Positions 28,080 through 37,156 of a stretch of DNA of 64,000 nucleotides are shown in pieces. A model generated the notes under the pieces. The model ran no database searches. It was not told the origin of the DNA and saw nothing but the letters and a program-made list of their open reading frames with translations. Within the stretch, counting starts at the first letter, position 1; each line of letters opens with the position of its first letter. Source of the stretch: Mycobacterium saskatchewanense (GTDB lineage: Bacteria; Actinomycetota; Actinomycetes; Mycobacteriales; Mycobacteriaceae); the NCBI RefSeq assembly GCF_010729105.1, contig NZ_AP022573.1, positions 3,038,001-3,102,000 on the forward strand, given 5' to 3'. The position numbers and the translations under genes are program-made.

Positions 28080-29270
28080 ATGCGCCGCAGACCGGCCGGT
28101 GTCCCCGTATACACGCCCGACCTCTACTCCACGGACGCGATCCTCGATCCCTACCCGCATTACCAGCGACTGCGGACTCTGGGGCCGGTGGTCTGGTTGG
28201 CAAAGCAGAAGGCGTACGCGCTGCCCCGCTACGCCGAGTGCAAGGCAGTGTTGCGGGATGACGAGACCTTCTTGTCGGGCAGGGGCGTATCGCTGAATCC
28301 GATCACCAACCGCCTGTCCCGGGGCACGACGCTCAACAGCGATGGCGGCGAGCATGATCGGCGACGCAAGCTGGTCGCGCACCGGCTGTTGCCGCGCGCG
28401 TTGCGCGCGATCAGCGACGGGCTGGACGCGACCGCCGTCGCGGTCGTCGATGCGGCGCTCAGCAAGGGCGAGGTCGACGGCGTGACCGACCTCGCCGCCG
28501 CCCTGCCACTGGCCGTGGTGCCCGACCTCATCGGTTGGCCCCGGAATCGTCGCGCCCACCTGATCGATTGGGGCGGGACGACTTTCGACGTACTCGGTCC
28601 GCTCAACTGGCAGGCGATCAGATCGACGCCGCAAGCGTTGAGGATGCTGCACTTCGCGCGGCGCGTCGTTCGCCAGCGCGCGGTTCTCGACGGCAGCATG
28701 GCGCACGAGCTGCTGCGGGCGGCCGACGAGGGCAAACTGTCACACAGCGAGTGCCCGCCGCTGATGGTCGACTACCTCGCTCCGTCGATTGATACCACAA
28801 TGAGCGCCATCTCCAACGCTCTGTACTTGTTCGCCATCCACCCCGAGCAATGGCAGCTCCTGAAGCAAGAGCCGGCCCTGATGGCGAACGCCATCAACGA
28901 GGTCGTCCGCTACGAGCCCCCACTGCGCGCATTCGCGCGTTGGGTGGGTCGGCAGACTGAAATCAGCGGTGTGACAATGCCGTCGGGGGCCCGCGTTCTG
29001 GTGATGTACGCGTCGGCCAACCGGGACGAACACGAGTGGGCGAAGCCCGAAGTCTTCGACATCCGCCGCGACGCCGGTCGTCAGATCGGGTTCGGGCACG
29101 GTGCACACGCCTGCGCCGGCCAAGGTCTGGCGCGCCTGGAAACGTCAGCCATGCTGCGCGCGCTGCTCGATCGCGTCGACCGCATCGAGGTCGCCGGCAC
29201 CCCGACTTGGGCGATCAATAACATCATCCGTCGCCACCAAGCCCTGCCACTCAAGCTGATTGCGGCATAG
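28080..29270 (+). CDS. Cytochrome P450, CYP199-like
   Basis: The 396-residue P450 has EXXR in NEVVRYEPP and the haem loop GFGHGAHACAGQGLARLE with the Cys ligand. The I-helix reads YLAPSIDTTMSA, keeping the acid/Thr pair but lacking the usual Ala/Gly-Gly before it. The N-terminal VYTPDLYSTDAILDPYPHYQ and the haem loop resemble CYP199-type aromatic-acid O-demethylases more than CYP125 or CYP142. I know of no M. tuberculosis gene at this point. No ferredoxin or reductase gene is adjacent. The family is inferred; the substrate is unknown. Confidence 0.85.
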   Translation: MRRRPAGVPVYTPDLYSTDAILDPYPHYQRLRTLGPVVWLAKQKAYALPRYAECKAVLRDDETFLSGRGVSLNPITNRLSRGTTLNSDGGEHDRRRKLVAHRLLPRALRAISDGLDATAVAVVDAALSKGEVDGVTDLAAALPLAVVPDLIGWPRNRRAHLIDWGGTTFDVLGPLNWQAIRSTPQALRMLHFARRVVRQRAVLDGSMAHELLRAADEGKLSHSECPPLMVDYLAPSIDTTMSAISNALYLFAIHPEQWQLLKQEPALMANAINEVVRYEPPLRAFARWVGRQTEISGVTMPSGARVLVMYASANRDEHEWAKPEVFDIRRDAGRQIGFGHGAHACAGQGLARLETSAMLRALLDRVDRIEVAGTPTWAINNIIRRHQALPLKLIAA

Positions 29271-29368
29271 GTGCCGTCATTAAGCGCGAGCCGGTCGCCC
29301 AGCGTGAAACCAGGGCGGGAAATCGCCGAGAATCTCGCCACCAGTTCACGCTGGCGCGGGGGGCCGCG

Positions 29369-30274
29369 CTACGTTCCGTAGACCGGCACCGGCGGGCGGG
29401 CCTTGGCGAGCAGGTCGGCGACGACGGGCCCCAGTTCGGCGGGATCCCACTTGGCGCCTTTGTCGATCTGCGGCCCGTGCGCCCAGCCTTCGGCCACCCG
29501 GATCTTGCCGCCCTCCAGCTCGAACACCCTTCCGGTGACGTCGCGGGATTCGGCGCTGCCCAGCCAAACCACCAGCGGCGAAATATTTTCCGGCGCCATG
29601 GCGTCGAAATCCTGATCCTGCGTTGCCATCATCTCGGCGAAGACGGTCTCGGTCATACGGGTGCGGGCCGACGGCGCGATGGCGTTGACGGTGACCCCGT
29701 AGCGGCCCATCTCGGCGGCGGCGACGAGGGTCAGTGCCGCGATGCCGGCCTTGGCGGCACTGTAGTTGCCCTGCCCGACGCTGCCCTGCAGCCCGGCACC
29801 CGAACTGGTGTTGATGATCCGCGCGTCGACCGTTTGACCCGCTTTCGACAGCCCACGCCAGTACGACGCGGCGTGCCGCATCGTCGCGAAGTGCCCCTTG
29901 AGGTGGACGGCGATGACGTCGTCGAACTCGTCTTCGCTGGTGTTGGCGATCATTCTGTCGCGCACGATGCCGGCGTTGTTCACCAGAACATCCAGGCCGC
30001 CGAAGGTGTCGACGGCCGTGTGAACCAGGGCGGCCGCCTGGTCCCAGTCCGCCACGTTGGAACCGTTGGCCACGGCTTCCCCACCGGCGGAGGTGATCTC
30101 GTCGACCACACTCTGCGCGGCGCTGCCGCCGCCGGCCGGTGAGCCGTCCAGGCCCACCCCGATGTCGTTGACCACCACACGCGCGCCCTCGGCCGCGAAG
30201 GCCAACGCATGCTCGCGGCCGATACCCCCACCGGCTCCGGTCACGATGACGACGCGGCCGTCGACGACTCCCAT
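29369..30274 (-). CDS. SDR, 17beta-HSD type 4-like (Rv3548c homologue)
   Basis: This 301-residue SDR has VVIVTGAGGGIGREHALAFA, VLVNNAGIVRD, and the catalytic Ser/Tyr/Lys run SSGAGLQGSVGQGNYSAAKA. The length and C-terminus resemble the dehydrogenase domain of peroxisomal multifunctional type 2 enzymes. The start at 30274 has a GAGGAG site; upstream in-frame codons run into the neighbouring SDR. It is second in the operon after the SDR at 31086, under KstR2. It probably oxidises a hydroxyacyl-CoA in ring C/D degradation. Confidence 0.87.
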   Translation of the reverse strand: MGVVDGRVVIVTGAGGGIGREHALAFAAEGARVVVNDIGVGLDGSPAGGGSAAQSVVDEITSAGGEAVANGSNVADWDQAAALVHTAVDTFGGLDVLVNNAGIVRDRMIANTSEDEFDDVIAVHLKGHFATMRHAASYWRGLSKAGQTVDARIINTSSGAGLQGSVGQGNYSAAKAGIAALTLVAAAEMGRYGVTVNAIAPSARTRMTETVFAEMMATQDQDFDAMAPENISPLVVWLGSAESRDVTGRVFELEGGKIRVAEGWAHGPQIDKGAKWDPAELGPVVADLLAKARPPVPVYGT

Positions 30275-30288
30275 AGTTGTTGTCTCCT

Positions 30289-31086
30289 CTACTTGATCGC
30301 GCTGGCGTTCGTTGTGGCCAGATAGTGCGGCGGCTCGCCGCCGCCGTGCACCTCCAGCGACGCCCCGCTGATGTAGGACGCCGCATCGGATGCCAAAAAC
30401 GCCGCGGCCCAACCGATGTCCTCGGGCTTGGCCAGCCGGCCCAGCGGCACGTTCTCCGAGATCGCGGCGATCGAGTCGGCGTCGCCGTAGAACAGCTCGG
30501 ACTGTTCGGTTTCCACCATGCCGACCACGAGGGCGTTCACCCGGACCTTTGGCCCCCACTCGACGGCCAGGGTCTGAGTGAGGCTTTCCAGCCCCGCCTT
30601 GGCCGCACCATAGGCGGCGGTGCCCGGCGAGGGCCGCCGGCCGCTCAGGCTGCAGATGTTGACGATCGACCCGCCGCTCGGCTGCTCTTGCATCTGATCA
30701 TTCGCGAACTGCGAAATCCAGAGCGCCCCAATGAGGTTGAGCTCGATGATCTTGCGGCTGAACTTCGGGCTGGAGCCGGCGGTCAACACGTATGGCGATC
30801 CCCCGGCGTTGTTGACGACGGCGTCGAGCCGGCCGTGCTTGTCGGCGATGGCGCCGATCATCGCCCTCACTGCCTCGTCGTCGCGCACGTCGCAGGGGTG
30901 GAATTCGTACGGCAGGCCGTCGACGGCTCGGCGCGCACAGGTGATCACGGTCGCGCCCTGTCCGGCGAAGACCGCGCTGATACCGGCGCCTACCCCGCGA
31001 ACCCCGCCGGTCACCAGCACCACCCGCCCGGTCAGCCCCAATTTGATGGTGTCTTCAAATGGGGGGCCTGCTTCGGCGCGCGTCAC
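30289..31086 (-). CDS. SDR (Rv3549c homologue)
   Basis: This 265-residue SDR shows RVVLVTGGVRGVGAGISAVF, AVVNNAGGSPYV, and YGAAKAGLESLTQTLAVEWG with catalytic Tyr and Lys. It begins 15 bases from the KstR2 operator and leads the two-SDR operon, divergent from echA20. A hydroxyacyl-CoA or keto intermediate of the HIP pathway is the likely substrate, by context only. Confidence 0.87.
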   Translation of the reverse strand: MTRAEAGPPFEDTIKLGLTGRVVLVTGGVRGVGAGISAVFAGQGATVITCARRAVDGLPYEFHPCDVRDDEAVRAMIGAIADKHGRLDAVVNNAGGSPYVLTAGSSPKFSRKIIELNLIGALWISQFANDQMQEQPSGGSIVNICSLSGRRPSPGTAAYGAAKAGLESLTQTLAVEWGPKVRVNALVVGMVETEQSELFYGDADSIAAISENVPLGRLAKPEDIGWAAAFLASDAASYISGASLEVHGGGEPPHYLATTNASAIK

Positions 31087-31101
31087 TGTGCTAGCGTACC
31101 A

Positions 31102-31115
31102 AGCAAGTGCTTGCT
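31102..31115. promoter_or_regulatory. KstR2 operator between the SDR operon and echA20
   Basis: AGCAAGTGCTTGCT matches AnCAAGnnCTTGnT; the symmetry extends one base on each side. It sits in the divergent promoter region and can control both sides. Confidence 0.93.
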
Positions 31116-31147
31116 TAGGTAGTTACCCCCCACGAGGAAGTGGCACC

Positions 31148-31906
31148 TTGACCATCACATCCACAACCATCGAGCCGGGCATCGTCGCGGTCACCGTCGA
31201 CTACCCGCCCGTCAACGCCATCCCGTCGCGCGGCTGGTTCGAACTTGCCGACGCCATCACGGCCGCCGGACAGGACCTCGAGACCCATGCGGTGATCCTG
31301 CGCGCGGAGGGCCGTGGTTTCAACGCCGGGGTGGACATCAAGGAGATGCAGCGCACCGAGGGGTTCACCGCGCTGATCGACGCCAACCGCGGCTGCTTCG
31401 CCGCGTTCCGCGCCGTCTACGAATGTGCCGTGCCGGTGATCGCGGCGGTCAACGGATTCTGCGTCGGCGGTGGCATCGGCCTGGTCGGCAACTCCGACGT
31501 CATCGTCGCCAGCGACGACGCCACCTTCGGGCTTCCCGAGGTGGAACGCGGCGCGCTCGGCGCCGCCACCCACTTGTCGCGGCTGGTGCCGCAGCACATG
31601 ATGCGCCGGCTGTTCTTCACCGCCGCGACCGTGGACGCCGCCACCCTGCACCATTTCGGTTCGGTGCACGAGGTGGTGCCACGCGATCAGCTGGCCGAGG
31701 CCGCATTGCGCGTGGCGCGCGACATCGCCGCCAAGGACACCCGCGTGATCCGCGCGGCCAAGGAGGCCCTGAACCTCATCGACGTGCAGCGCGTGAACTC
31801 GAGTTACCGCATGGAACAGGGCTTTACGTTCGAGCTCAACCTCGCGGGCGTCGCCGACGAGCACCGCGACGCGTTCGCCGGCACGGCGAAGGGCAAGAAG
31901 GAATGA
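31148..31906 (+). CDS. echA20: Crotonase-type ring D hydrolase EchA20
   Basis: The 252-residue crotonase opens ring D of the HIEC-CoA intermediate in cholesterol catabolism. The oxyanion-hole segments are LRAEGRGFNAGVDIKEM and VNGFCVGGGIGLVGNSDVIV, and GLPEVERGALGAATHLSRL follows. The start is a TTG at 31148 preceded by GAGGAAG; no better in-frame ATG or GTG lies nearby. The stop overlaps ipdA by four bases (ATGA). Confidence 0.94.
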   Translation: MTITSTTIEPGIVAVTVDYPPVNAIPSRGWFELADAITAAGQDLETHAVILRAEGRGFNAGVDIKEMQRTEGFTALIDANRGCFAAFRAVYECAVPVIAAVNGFCVGGGIGLVGNSDVIVASDDATFGLPEVERGALGAATHLSRLVPQHMMRRLFFTAATVDAATLHHFGSVHEVVPRDQLAEAALRVARDIAAKDTRVIRAAKEALNLIDVQRVNSSYRMEQGFTFELNLAGVADEHRDAFAGTAKGKKE

Positions 31907-32787
31907 CCGACAAGAGAACCACTTTGGACGACGCCGTCGCGCAGCTGCGCAGCGGCATGACCATCGGGATCGGCGGCTGGGGCTCCCGCCGCAAGCCCAT
32001 GGCGTTCGTGCGGGCCATGCTGCGCACCGGCGTCAAAGACCTCACCGTGGTCACCTACGGCGGACCCGACTTGGGATTGCTCTGTTCGGCGGGCAAGGTC
32101 AAGCGGGTCTACTACGGATTCGTGTCGCTGGACTCCCCACCCTTCTACGACCCGTGGTTCGCCAAAGCTCGCACCGGCGGGGCCATCGAGGCCCGGGAGA
32201 TGGACGAGGGCATGCTGCGCTGCGGGCTGCAAGCGGCGGCGCAACGGCTGCCGTTCCTGCCGATTCGCGCGGGGCTGGGCAGCTCGGTCCCCGACTTCTG
32301 GGAGGGGGAACTGCGCACGGTCACCAGCCCATACCCGGCGCCGGGCGGCGGGCACGAAACCCTGATCGCCATGCCGGCCCTGCGTCTGGACGCCGCCTTC
32401 GTGCACCTCAATCTCGGCGACAGCAAAGGTAACGCGGCCTACACGGGCATCGACCCGTACTTCGACGATCTCTTCCTCATGGCCGCCGAGCGGCGCTACC
32501 TGTCGGTCGAGCGCGTCGTACCGACCGAGGAGTTGGTGAAAGCGGTACCGCCGCAGGCACTGCTGGTCAACCGGATGATGGTCGACTCCGTGGTGGAGGC
32601 GCCGGGCGGAGCCCACTTCACCACCGCCGCACCGGACTACGGCCGCGACGAGAAATTCCAGCGGCATTACGCCGAGGCCGCTTCCACCGAACAGGGCTGG
32701 CAGAAGTTCGTAGAGACCTACCTGTCGGGCAGCGAGGACGACTACCAGGCGGCGGTTCGCGCATTCGCAGAGGAGGCGGCCAAATGA
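31903..32787 (+). CDS. ipdA: Ring C hydrolase alpha subunit IpdA
   Basis: The 294-residue class I CoA-transferase-like subunit, with IpdB, hydrolytically opens ring C of COCHEA-CoA. It does not use the CoA-transferase Glu chemistry. The start is MTDKRTTLDDAVAQLRSGMT, and GIGGWGSRRKPMAFVRAMLR is the family's N-terminal loop. Four-base overlaps on both sides (echA20 and ipdB) mark a tightly coupled operon under KstR2. Confidence 0.95.
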   Translation: MTDKRTTLDDAVAQLRSGMTIGIGGWGSRRKPMAFVRAMLRTGVKDLTVVTYGGPDLGLLCSAGKVKRVYYGFVSLDSPPFYDPWFAKARTGGAIEAREMDEGMLRCGLQAAAQRLPFLPIRAGLGSSVPDFWEGELRTVTSPYPAPGGGHETLIAMPALRLDAAFVHLNLGDSKGNAAYTGIDPYFDDLFLMAAERRYLSVERVVPTEELVKAVPPQALLVNRMMVDSVVEAPGGAHFTTAAPDYGRDEKFQRHYAEAASTEQGWQKFVETYLSGSEDDYQAAVRAFAEEAAK

Positions 32788-33527
32788 GCAGCACCCGGGC
32801 CGAAGTGTGCGCGGTCGCCTGCGCCGACTTGTTCGCCGGAGCCGGCGAAATCATGATCAGCCCGATGACCAACATGGCCTCGGTGGGCGCGCGGCTCGCG
32901 CGGCTGACCTTCTCGCCGGACATCGTGCTGACCGACGGCGAAGCGCAGCTGCTGGCGGACACGCCGGCGCTGGGTGCGTCCGGCGCGATCGAGGGCTGGA
33001 TGCCGTTCGGCCGGGTGTTCGAAACGCTGGCCTGGGGGCGCCGGCACGTGGTGATGGGCGCCAACCAGGTGGATCGCTATGGCAATCAGAACATCTCGGC
33101 GTTCGGCCCACTGCAGCACCCGACCCGACAGATGTTCGGCCTGCGGGGCGCACCCGGCAACGCGATCAACCACGCCACCAGCTACTGGGTGGGCAATCAC
33201 TCCAAGCGGGTGTTCTGCGAGGAGGTCGACGTGATCTGCGGCATCGGCTGGGACAAGATCGACCCCGACAACCCCGCGTTCCGGTTCGCCAACCCGTATC
33301 GGGTGGTGTCCAACCTCGGAGTCTTCGACTTCGGCGGCCCCGACCACACCATGCGGGTGCTCAGCCTGCACCCCGGCGTTTCCCCGGATGATGTCCGCGA
33401 GAACACCTCGTTCGACGTGCACGGCCTCGACGAGGCCGACGAGACCAGGCTGCCGACCGATGACGAACTGCGCCTGATCCGCGAGGTCATCGACCCGAAG
33501 GCGCTGCGTGACAGGGAAATACGCTGA
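32784..33527 (+). CDS. ipdB: Ring C hydrolase beta subunit IpdB
   Basis: The 247-residue beta subunit of the IpdAB heterotetramer has markers FAGAGEIMISPMTNMASVGA, VMGANQVDRYGNQNISAFG and the HPTRQMFGLRGAPGNAINH loop. It overlaps ipdA by four bases and ipdC by one base (TGATG). Confidence 0.95.
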   Translation: MSSTRAEVCAVACADLFAGAGEIMISPMTNMASVGARLARLTFSPDIVLTDGEAQLLADTPALGASGAIEGWMPFGRVFETLAWGRRHVVMGANQVDRYGNQNISAFGPLQHPTRQMFGLRGAPGNAINHATSYWVGNHSKRVFCEEVDVICGIGWDKIDPDNPAFRFANPYRVVSNLGVFDFGGPDHTMRVLSLHPGVSPDDVRENTSFDVHGLDEADETRLPTDDELRLIREVIDPKALRDREIR

Positions 33528-34594
33528 TGAAGCTGCGCACGCCGCTGACCGAGCTGGTCGGCGTCGAGCATCCGGTGGTGCAAACCGGGATGGGCTGGGT
33601 GGCCGGCGCCCGGCTGGTGTCCGCCACGGCTAACGCGGGCGGGCTCGGCATCCTGGCCTCGGCCACCATGACGCTCGACGAGCTGGCGACGGCCATCGCC
33701 AAGGTCAAGGCGGCCACCGACAAACCATTCGGCGTGAACATCCGCGCCGACGCCGCCGACGCCGGCGATCGCGTCGAGCTGATGATCCGCGAGGGCGTCA
33801 AGGTGGCCTCCTTCGCGCTGGCGCCCAAGCAAGAGCTGATCGCCCGGCTGAAAGAGGCCGGCTCGGTGGTCATTCCGTCGATCGGCGCGGCCAAGCACGC
33901 CCGCAAGGTCGCGGCCTGGGGCGCCGACGCGATGATCGTGCAGGGCGGCGAGGGCGGTGGCCACACCGGGCCGGTCGCCACCACGCTGCTGCTGCCGTCG
34001 GTGCTGGACGCCGTGCAGGGCACCGGAATCCCGGTGATCGCGGCGGGCGGATTCTTCGACGGGCGCGGGCTCGCCGCGGCCCTGAGCTACGGTGCGGCCG
34101 GTGTGGCGATGGGCACAAGGTTCCTGCTCACGTCGGACTCCACGGTGCCCGACGCGGTCAAACGGCGCTATCTCGAGGCGGCACTGGACGGCACGGTGGT
34201 CACTACCCGGGTCGACGGGATGCCGCACCGCGTGCTGCGCACCGGGCTGGTGGAGAAGCTGGAAAGCGGTTCACCGGCGAGGGGATTCGTTGCCGCGGTG
34301 CGCAACGCCGCGAAGTTCAAGCAGATGTCGCAGATGACGTGGCGGTCGATGATCACCGACGGCATGGCGATGCGTCACGGCAAGGACCTCACGTGGTCGC
34401 AGGTCGTGATGGCGGCGAACACTCCCATGCTCCTGAAGGCCGGGCTGGTCGAGGGCAATACCGACGCCGGCGTCCTCGCGTCCGGCCAGGTGGCCGGCAT
34501 CCTCGACGACCTGCCGTCGTGCTCCGAGCTGATCGAGTCGATCGTGCGGGACGCGATCAAACACCTGCAGGCTGCGTCCGCGTTGGTGGAATAG
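33527..34594 (+). CDS. ipdC: Flavin-dependent reductase IpdC, nitronate-monooxygenase-like
   Basis: The 355-residue 2-nitropropane-dioxygenase-like TIM barrel has VEHPVVQTGMGWVAGARLVS, the FMN phosphate loop VQGGEGGGHTGPVATTLLLP, and VIAAGGFFDGRGLAAALSYG. It is required for HIP (ring C/D) degradation in actinobacteria. The reaction on 5-hydroxy/5-oxo HIP-CoA-type intermediates follows the literature and was not read from sequence. It is the last gene of echA20-ipdA-ipdB-ipdC. Confidence 0.92.
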   Translation: MKLRTPLTELVGVEHPVVQTGMGWVAGARLVSATANAGGLGILASATMTLDELATAIAKVKAATDKPFGVNIRADAADAGDRVELMIREGVKVASFALAPKQELIARLKEAGSVVIPSIGAAKHARKVAAWGADAMIVQGGEGGGHTGPVATTLLLPSVLDAVQGTGIPVIAAGGFFDGRGLAAALSYGAAGVAMGTRFLLTSDSTVPDAVKRRYLEAALDGTVVTTRVDGMPHRVLRTGLVEKLESGSPARGFVAAVRNAAKFKQMSQMTWRSMITDGMAMRHGKDLTWSQVVMAANTPMLLKAGLVEGNTDAGVLASGQVAGILDDLPSCSELIESIVRDAIKHLQAASALVE

Positions 34595-34685
34595 TCACGC
34601 GTGTGATTGGTCCGTACCCGGATCGTTAGTCAACATCGCCTCAACGGTAGTCGTACTTTTGCGGTCGCTTCGTATCGTTGGAACG

Positions 34686-35033
34686 ATGAGAACGCTGACG
34701 ACGCCGGCCCCAGCCCCCCAATTTCGGTGCGACGGCTCGGGGCGGCGTGACATGACCACCGCGACACCCGCGCTGCTCGCGGACGAAACCCACTCCGGGG
34801 ATGTGCAAGGCGAGACCATGCGATTGACCGGGTTGCCGCTTCGCGATTCGTCATTGAGCCATGAGGCCTCCTTGGCCGCACTGGCGTTGGGAAGTAAGAC
34901 CGTAACCGTCGAAGAACGGCGACGGTGGTGGGCCAGCGAGCACGACATCATGGTCGCGTCGATCTCGGTGATCTTCGCCGCGCTCTTCGCCATCATCGTC
35001 GTCGCCGCAGCCGCTGTCCTCACGATGGGCTAG
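34686..35033 (+). CDS. Small single-pass membrane protein
   Basis: The 115-residue protein has a polar N-terminal region and one C-terminal membrane segment (IMVASISVIFAALFAIIVV onward) ending AAAAVLTMG. The ATG at 34686 is preferred; in-frame ATGs at 34659 and 34752 are alternatives. It fills the space between ipdC and fadA6, where M. tuberculosis carries the large ferredoxin-fusion gene fdxB; no such gene is present here. No homologue is recognised and the function is unknown. Confidence 0.6.
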   Translation: MRTLTTPAPAPQFRCDGSGRRDMTTATPALLADETHSGDVQGETMRLTGLPLRDSSLSHEASLAALALGSKTVTVEERRRWWASEHDIMVASISVIFAALFAIIVVAAAAVLTMG

Positions 35034-35042
35034 GCGGCGCCG

Positions 35043-36212
35043 CTACAGCCGTTCGATGATCGTGACGTTGGCCGTGCCCCCGCCCTCGCACATCGTCTGC
35101 AACCCGTAGCGGCCGCCGATGCGTTCGAGCTCGTTGAGCATGGTGGCAAACAGCTTGGCACCGGTGGCGCCGAGCGGGTGTCCGAGCGCGATGGCGCCAC
35201 CATTCGGGTTGACCTTCTCCGGGTCGGCCTTGATTTCCTTGAGCCAGGCCATCACCACCGGCGCGAACGCCTCGTTGATCTCCACCGTGTCGATGTCGTC
35301 GATCGACAGCCCGGCCTTCTCCAGCGCGTGGCGGGTGGCCGGGATCGGCCCGGTCAGCATGAACACCGGGTCGGCGGCACGGGCGCTGATGTGGTGGATG
35401 CGGGCCCGGGGGGTCAGGTTGTGATCCTTGACCGCCTGCTCGGACGCCAGCAGCACCGCGCTGGCGCCGTCGCTGATCTGGCTGGCCATCGCCGCCGTCA
35501 GTCGGCCGCCCTCGACCAGGGTCTTGAGGCCGGCCATCTTCTCCAGCGACGACTCGCGAGGCCCCTCGTCTACGCGGAACGGTCCCGATTCGGTTTCCAC
35601 CGTGATGATTTCGTTGTCGAAGTGGCCGCCGCGAATCGCCGCGAACGCGCGCTCGTGGCTCGCCAGGGCGAAGCGCTCCATTTCCTCGCGGGACAGGTTC
35701 CACTTCTCGGCGATCAGCTCCGAGCCGCGAAACTGGGAGATCTCCTGGTCGCCGTACCGGTGCTGCCACTGCTTGGACTCGTTGGTCGGCGAGGTGAACC
35801 CGAACTGCTCGCCGACGGTCATCGCCGACGAGATCGGGATCTGGCTCATGTTCTGCACGCCGCCGGCCACGATGAGGTCGGCCGTCCCCGCCATGATCGC
35901 TTGCGCGCCAAACGAAATTGCCTGCTGGCTCGACCCGCATTGCCGGTCCACGGTCACGCCCGGCACCTCTTCGGGATAGCCGGCGGCCAGCCAGGACAGC
36001 CGCGCGATGTTGCCGGCCTGCGCGCCGATGGCGTCCACGCAGCCGGCGATCACGTCGTCGACGGCCGCGGGGTCGACGTCGACCCGATCGAGCAGGCCGC
36101 GCCAACCCAGGGCCCCGAGGTCGACCGGATGCACTCCGGCGAGGGCGCCGTTGCGCTTGCCCACCGCGGTACGCACGGCGTCGATGACGTACGCCTGGGA
36201 TATCCCAGCCAT
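35043..36212 (-). CDS. fadA6: 3-ketoacyl-CoA thiolase FadA6
   Basis: This 389-residue thiolase acts late in ring C/D degradation. The active-site Cys is in VDRQCGSSQQAISFG, the His in GHPLGATGAK, and the C-terminal Cys in TMCEGGGTANVTIIERL. It follows kstR2 after 2 bases, so regulator and enzyme share one KstR2-repressed transcript. Confidence 0.94.
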   Translation of the reverse strand: MAGISQAYVIDAVRTAVGKRNGALAGVHPVDLGALGWRGLLDRVDVDPAAVDDVIAGCVDAIGAQAGNIARLSWLAAGYPEEVPGVTVDRQCGSSQQAISFGAQAIMAGTADLIVAGGVQNMSQIPISSAMTVGEQFGFTSPTNESKQWQHRYGDQEISQFRGSELIAEKWNLSREEMERFALASHERAFAAIRGGHFDNEIITVETESGPFRVDEGPRESSLEKMAGLKTLVEGGRLTAAMASQISDGASAVLLASEQAVKDHNLTPRARIHHISARAADPVFMLTGPIPATRHALEKAGLSIDDIDTVEINEAFAPVVMAWLKEIKADPEKVNPNGGAIALGHPLGATGAKLFATMLNELERIGGRYGLQTMCEGGGTANVTIIERL

Positions 36213-36214
36213 GT

Positions 36215-36817
36215 TCAGACTCCTTCTCTGGTGATCCCGCCCAGGACGATGGCGAGATACTGCTGACCCACTTGCTCCGCGGTGAGCGGCCCGCCCGGTT
36301 GATACCAGCGCACCGACACCCAGGTGGTGTCACGGATGAAACGGTAAACCAGGTCGACATTGAGTTCGGGCAGGAAATATCCCTCGTCGATGCCCTGGTG
36401 AATGACCTCGACCCACATCTTGCGTTGCTGACGGTTCATGTCCTCGATGTAGGAGAACCGCGGCTGCGTGGAGAGTCGCTGCGCTTCGTCCTGGTAGATG
36501 ACGACCTGCGCGTGCCGGTGCTCGATCGCTTCGAACGACGCCATGAACAACCCCTTGAGCCGCTCCAGCGGGTTGGCCTCGGTCCCCATGATTTCGGCGT
36601 AACGGGTGAACAGCCAGTCCAGGAACCCGCGCAGCAACTCATCGACCATCTCCTCCTTGGAGGAGAAATGGTGGTACAAACTGCCGGACAGGATGCCCGC
36701 CCCGTCGGCGATGTCACGGACGGTGGTGGCGCGCAGACCGCGGTCGGCGAACATGGTCGCGGCGAGCTCCAGCAACTCGTCTCGCCGGCTGTTCGCCTGA
36801 CCGGGCACTCGGTCCAC
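36215..36817 (-). CDS. kstR2: TetR-family repressor KstR2
   Basis: The 200-residue TetR regulator de-represses the ring C/D genes when HIP-CoA binds. The HTH is residues about 25-50 (TTVRDIADGAGILSGSLYHHF). Ligand-domain segments such as LGGITREGV at the end and WVSVRWYQPGG match M. tuberculosis KstR2. The start is GTG 36817, giving the usual length. It represses itself through the operator at 36833, 15 bases upstream. Confidence 0.96.
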   Translation of the reverse strand: MDRVPGQANSRRDELLELAATMFADRGLRATTVRDIADGAGILSGSLYHHFSSKEEMVDELLRGFLDWLFTRYAEIMGTEANPLERLKGLFMASFEAIEHRHAQVVIYQDEAQRLSTQPRFSYIEDMNRQQRKMWVEVIHQGIDEGYFLPELNVDLVYRFIRDTTWVSVRWYQPGGPLTAEQVGQQYLAIVLGGITREGV

Positions 36818-36832
36818 CTGGCCAGCGTATCA

Positions 36833-36846
36833 ACCAAGCGCTTGCT
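36833..36846. promoter_or_regulatory. KstR2 operator upstream of kstR2
   Basis: ACCAAGCGCTTGCT matches AnCAAGnnCTTGnT. It ends 15 bases before the kstR2 GTG and lies 97 bases from the ATG of the divergent 70-residue membrane protein. Confidence 0.92.
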
Positions 36847-36943
36847 CGGCCAGCTGCAGCGCTACCTGTCATACCTCCGTTGTGATGCGCAGCACATTCG
36901 CGTTAGTGTGTATTCCACATCACACCGCGGGAAAGGTGACGCG

Positions 36944-37156
36944 ATGGCTGGCTTAGACCGCCCGCAGAGGCCGTTGGCTACACAACGCTCCGTGGGAGCG
37001 GCGAGTCCACACCGAATCCTGATGGCCGCCCTGGTGGTGACCATCTTCATCAGCGCGGTCGTCGGAATCGTTGTGGCCGCCTCGATGGGACAGACCACCG
37101 CCGCGCTGATCATCGCCCTGGTGGTGGGCGGAGGTTTCGCCGCGGCCCTCGCCTAG
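36944..37156 (+). CDS. 70-residue membrane protein
   Basis: The small protein has two hydrophobic segments (ILMAALVVTIFISAVVGIVV and TAALIIALVVGGGFAAALA) separated by a short polar turn. A GAAAGG site precedes the ATG. It lies between kstR2 and ipdF, where M. tuberculosis has a PPE gene. No homologue is recognised. Because it diverges from kstR2 across a KstR2 operator, sterol control is possible. Confidence 0.65.
   Translation: MAGLDRPQRPLATQRSVGAASPHRILMAALVVTIFISAVVGIVVAASMGQTTAALIIALVVGGGFAAALA

Noticed and set aside
27913..28296. Frame across the ddn-P450 gap
   Set aside because: It overlaps the P450 start, has no ribosome site and shows no recognisable protein pattern.
36880..36932. 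Possible CRP-type site (TGTG and CACA words) upstream of the 70-residue membrane protein
   Set aside because: The spacing does not fit TGTGA-N6-TCACA; the words are probably chance.
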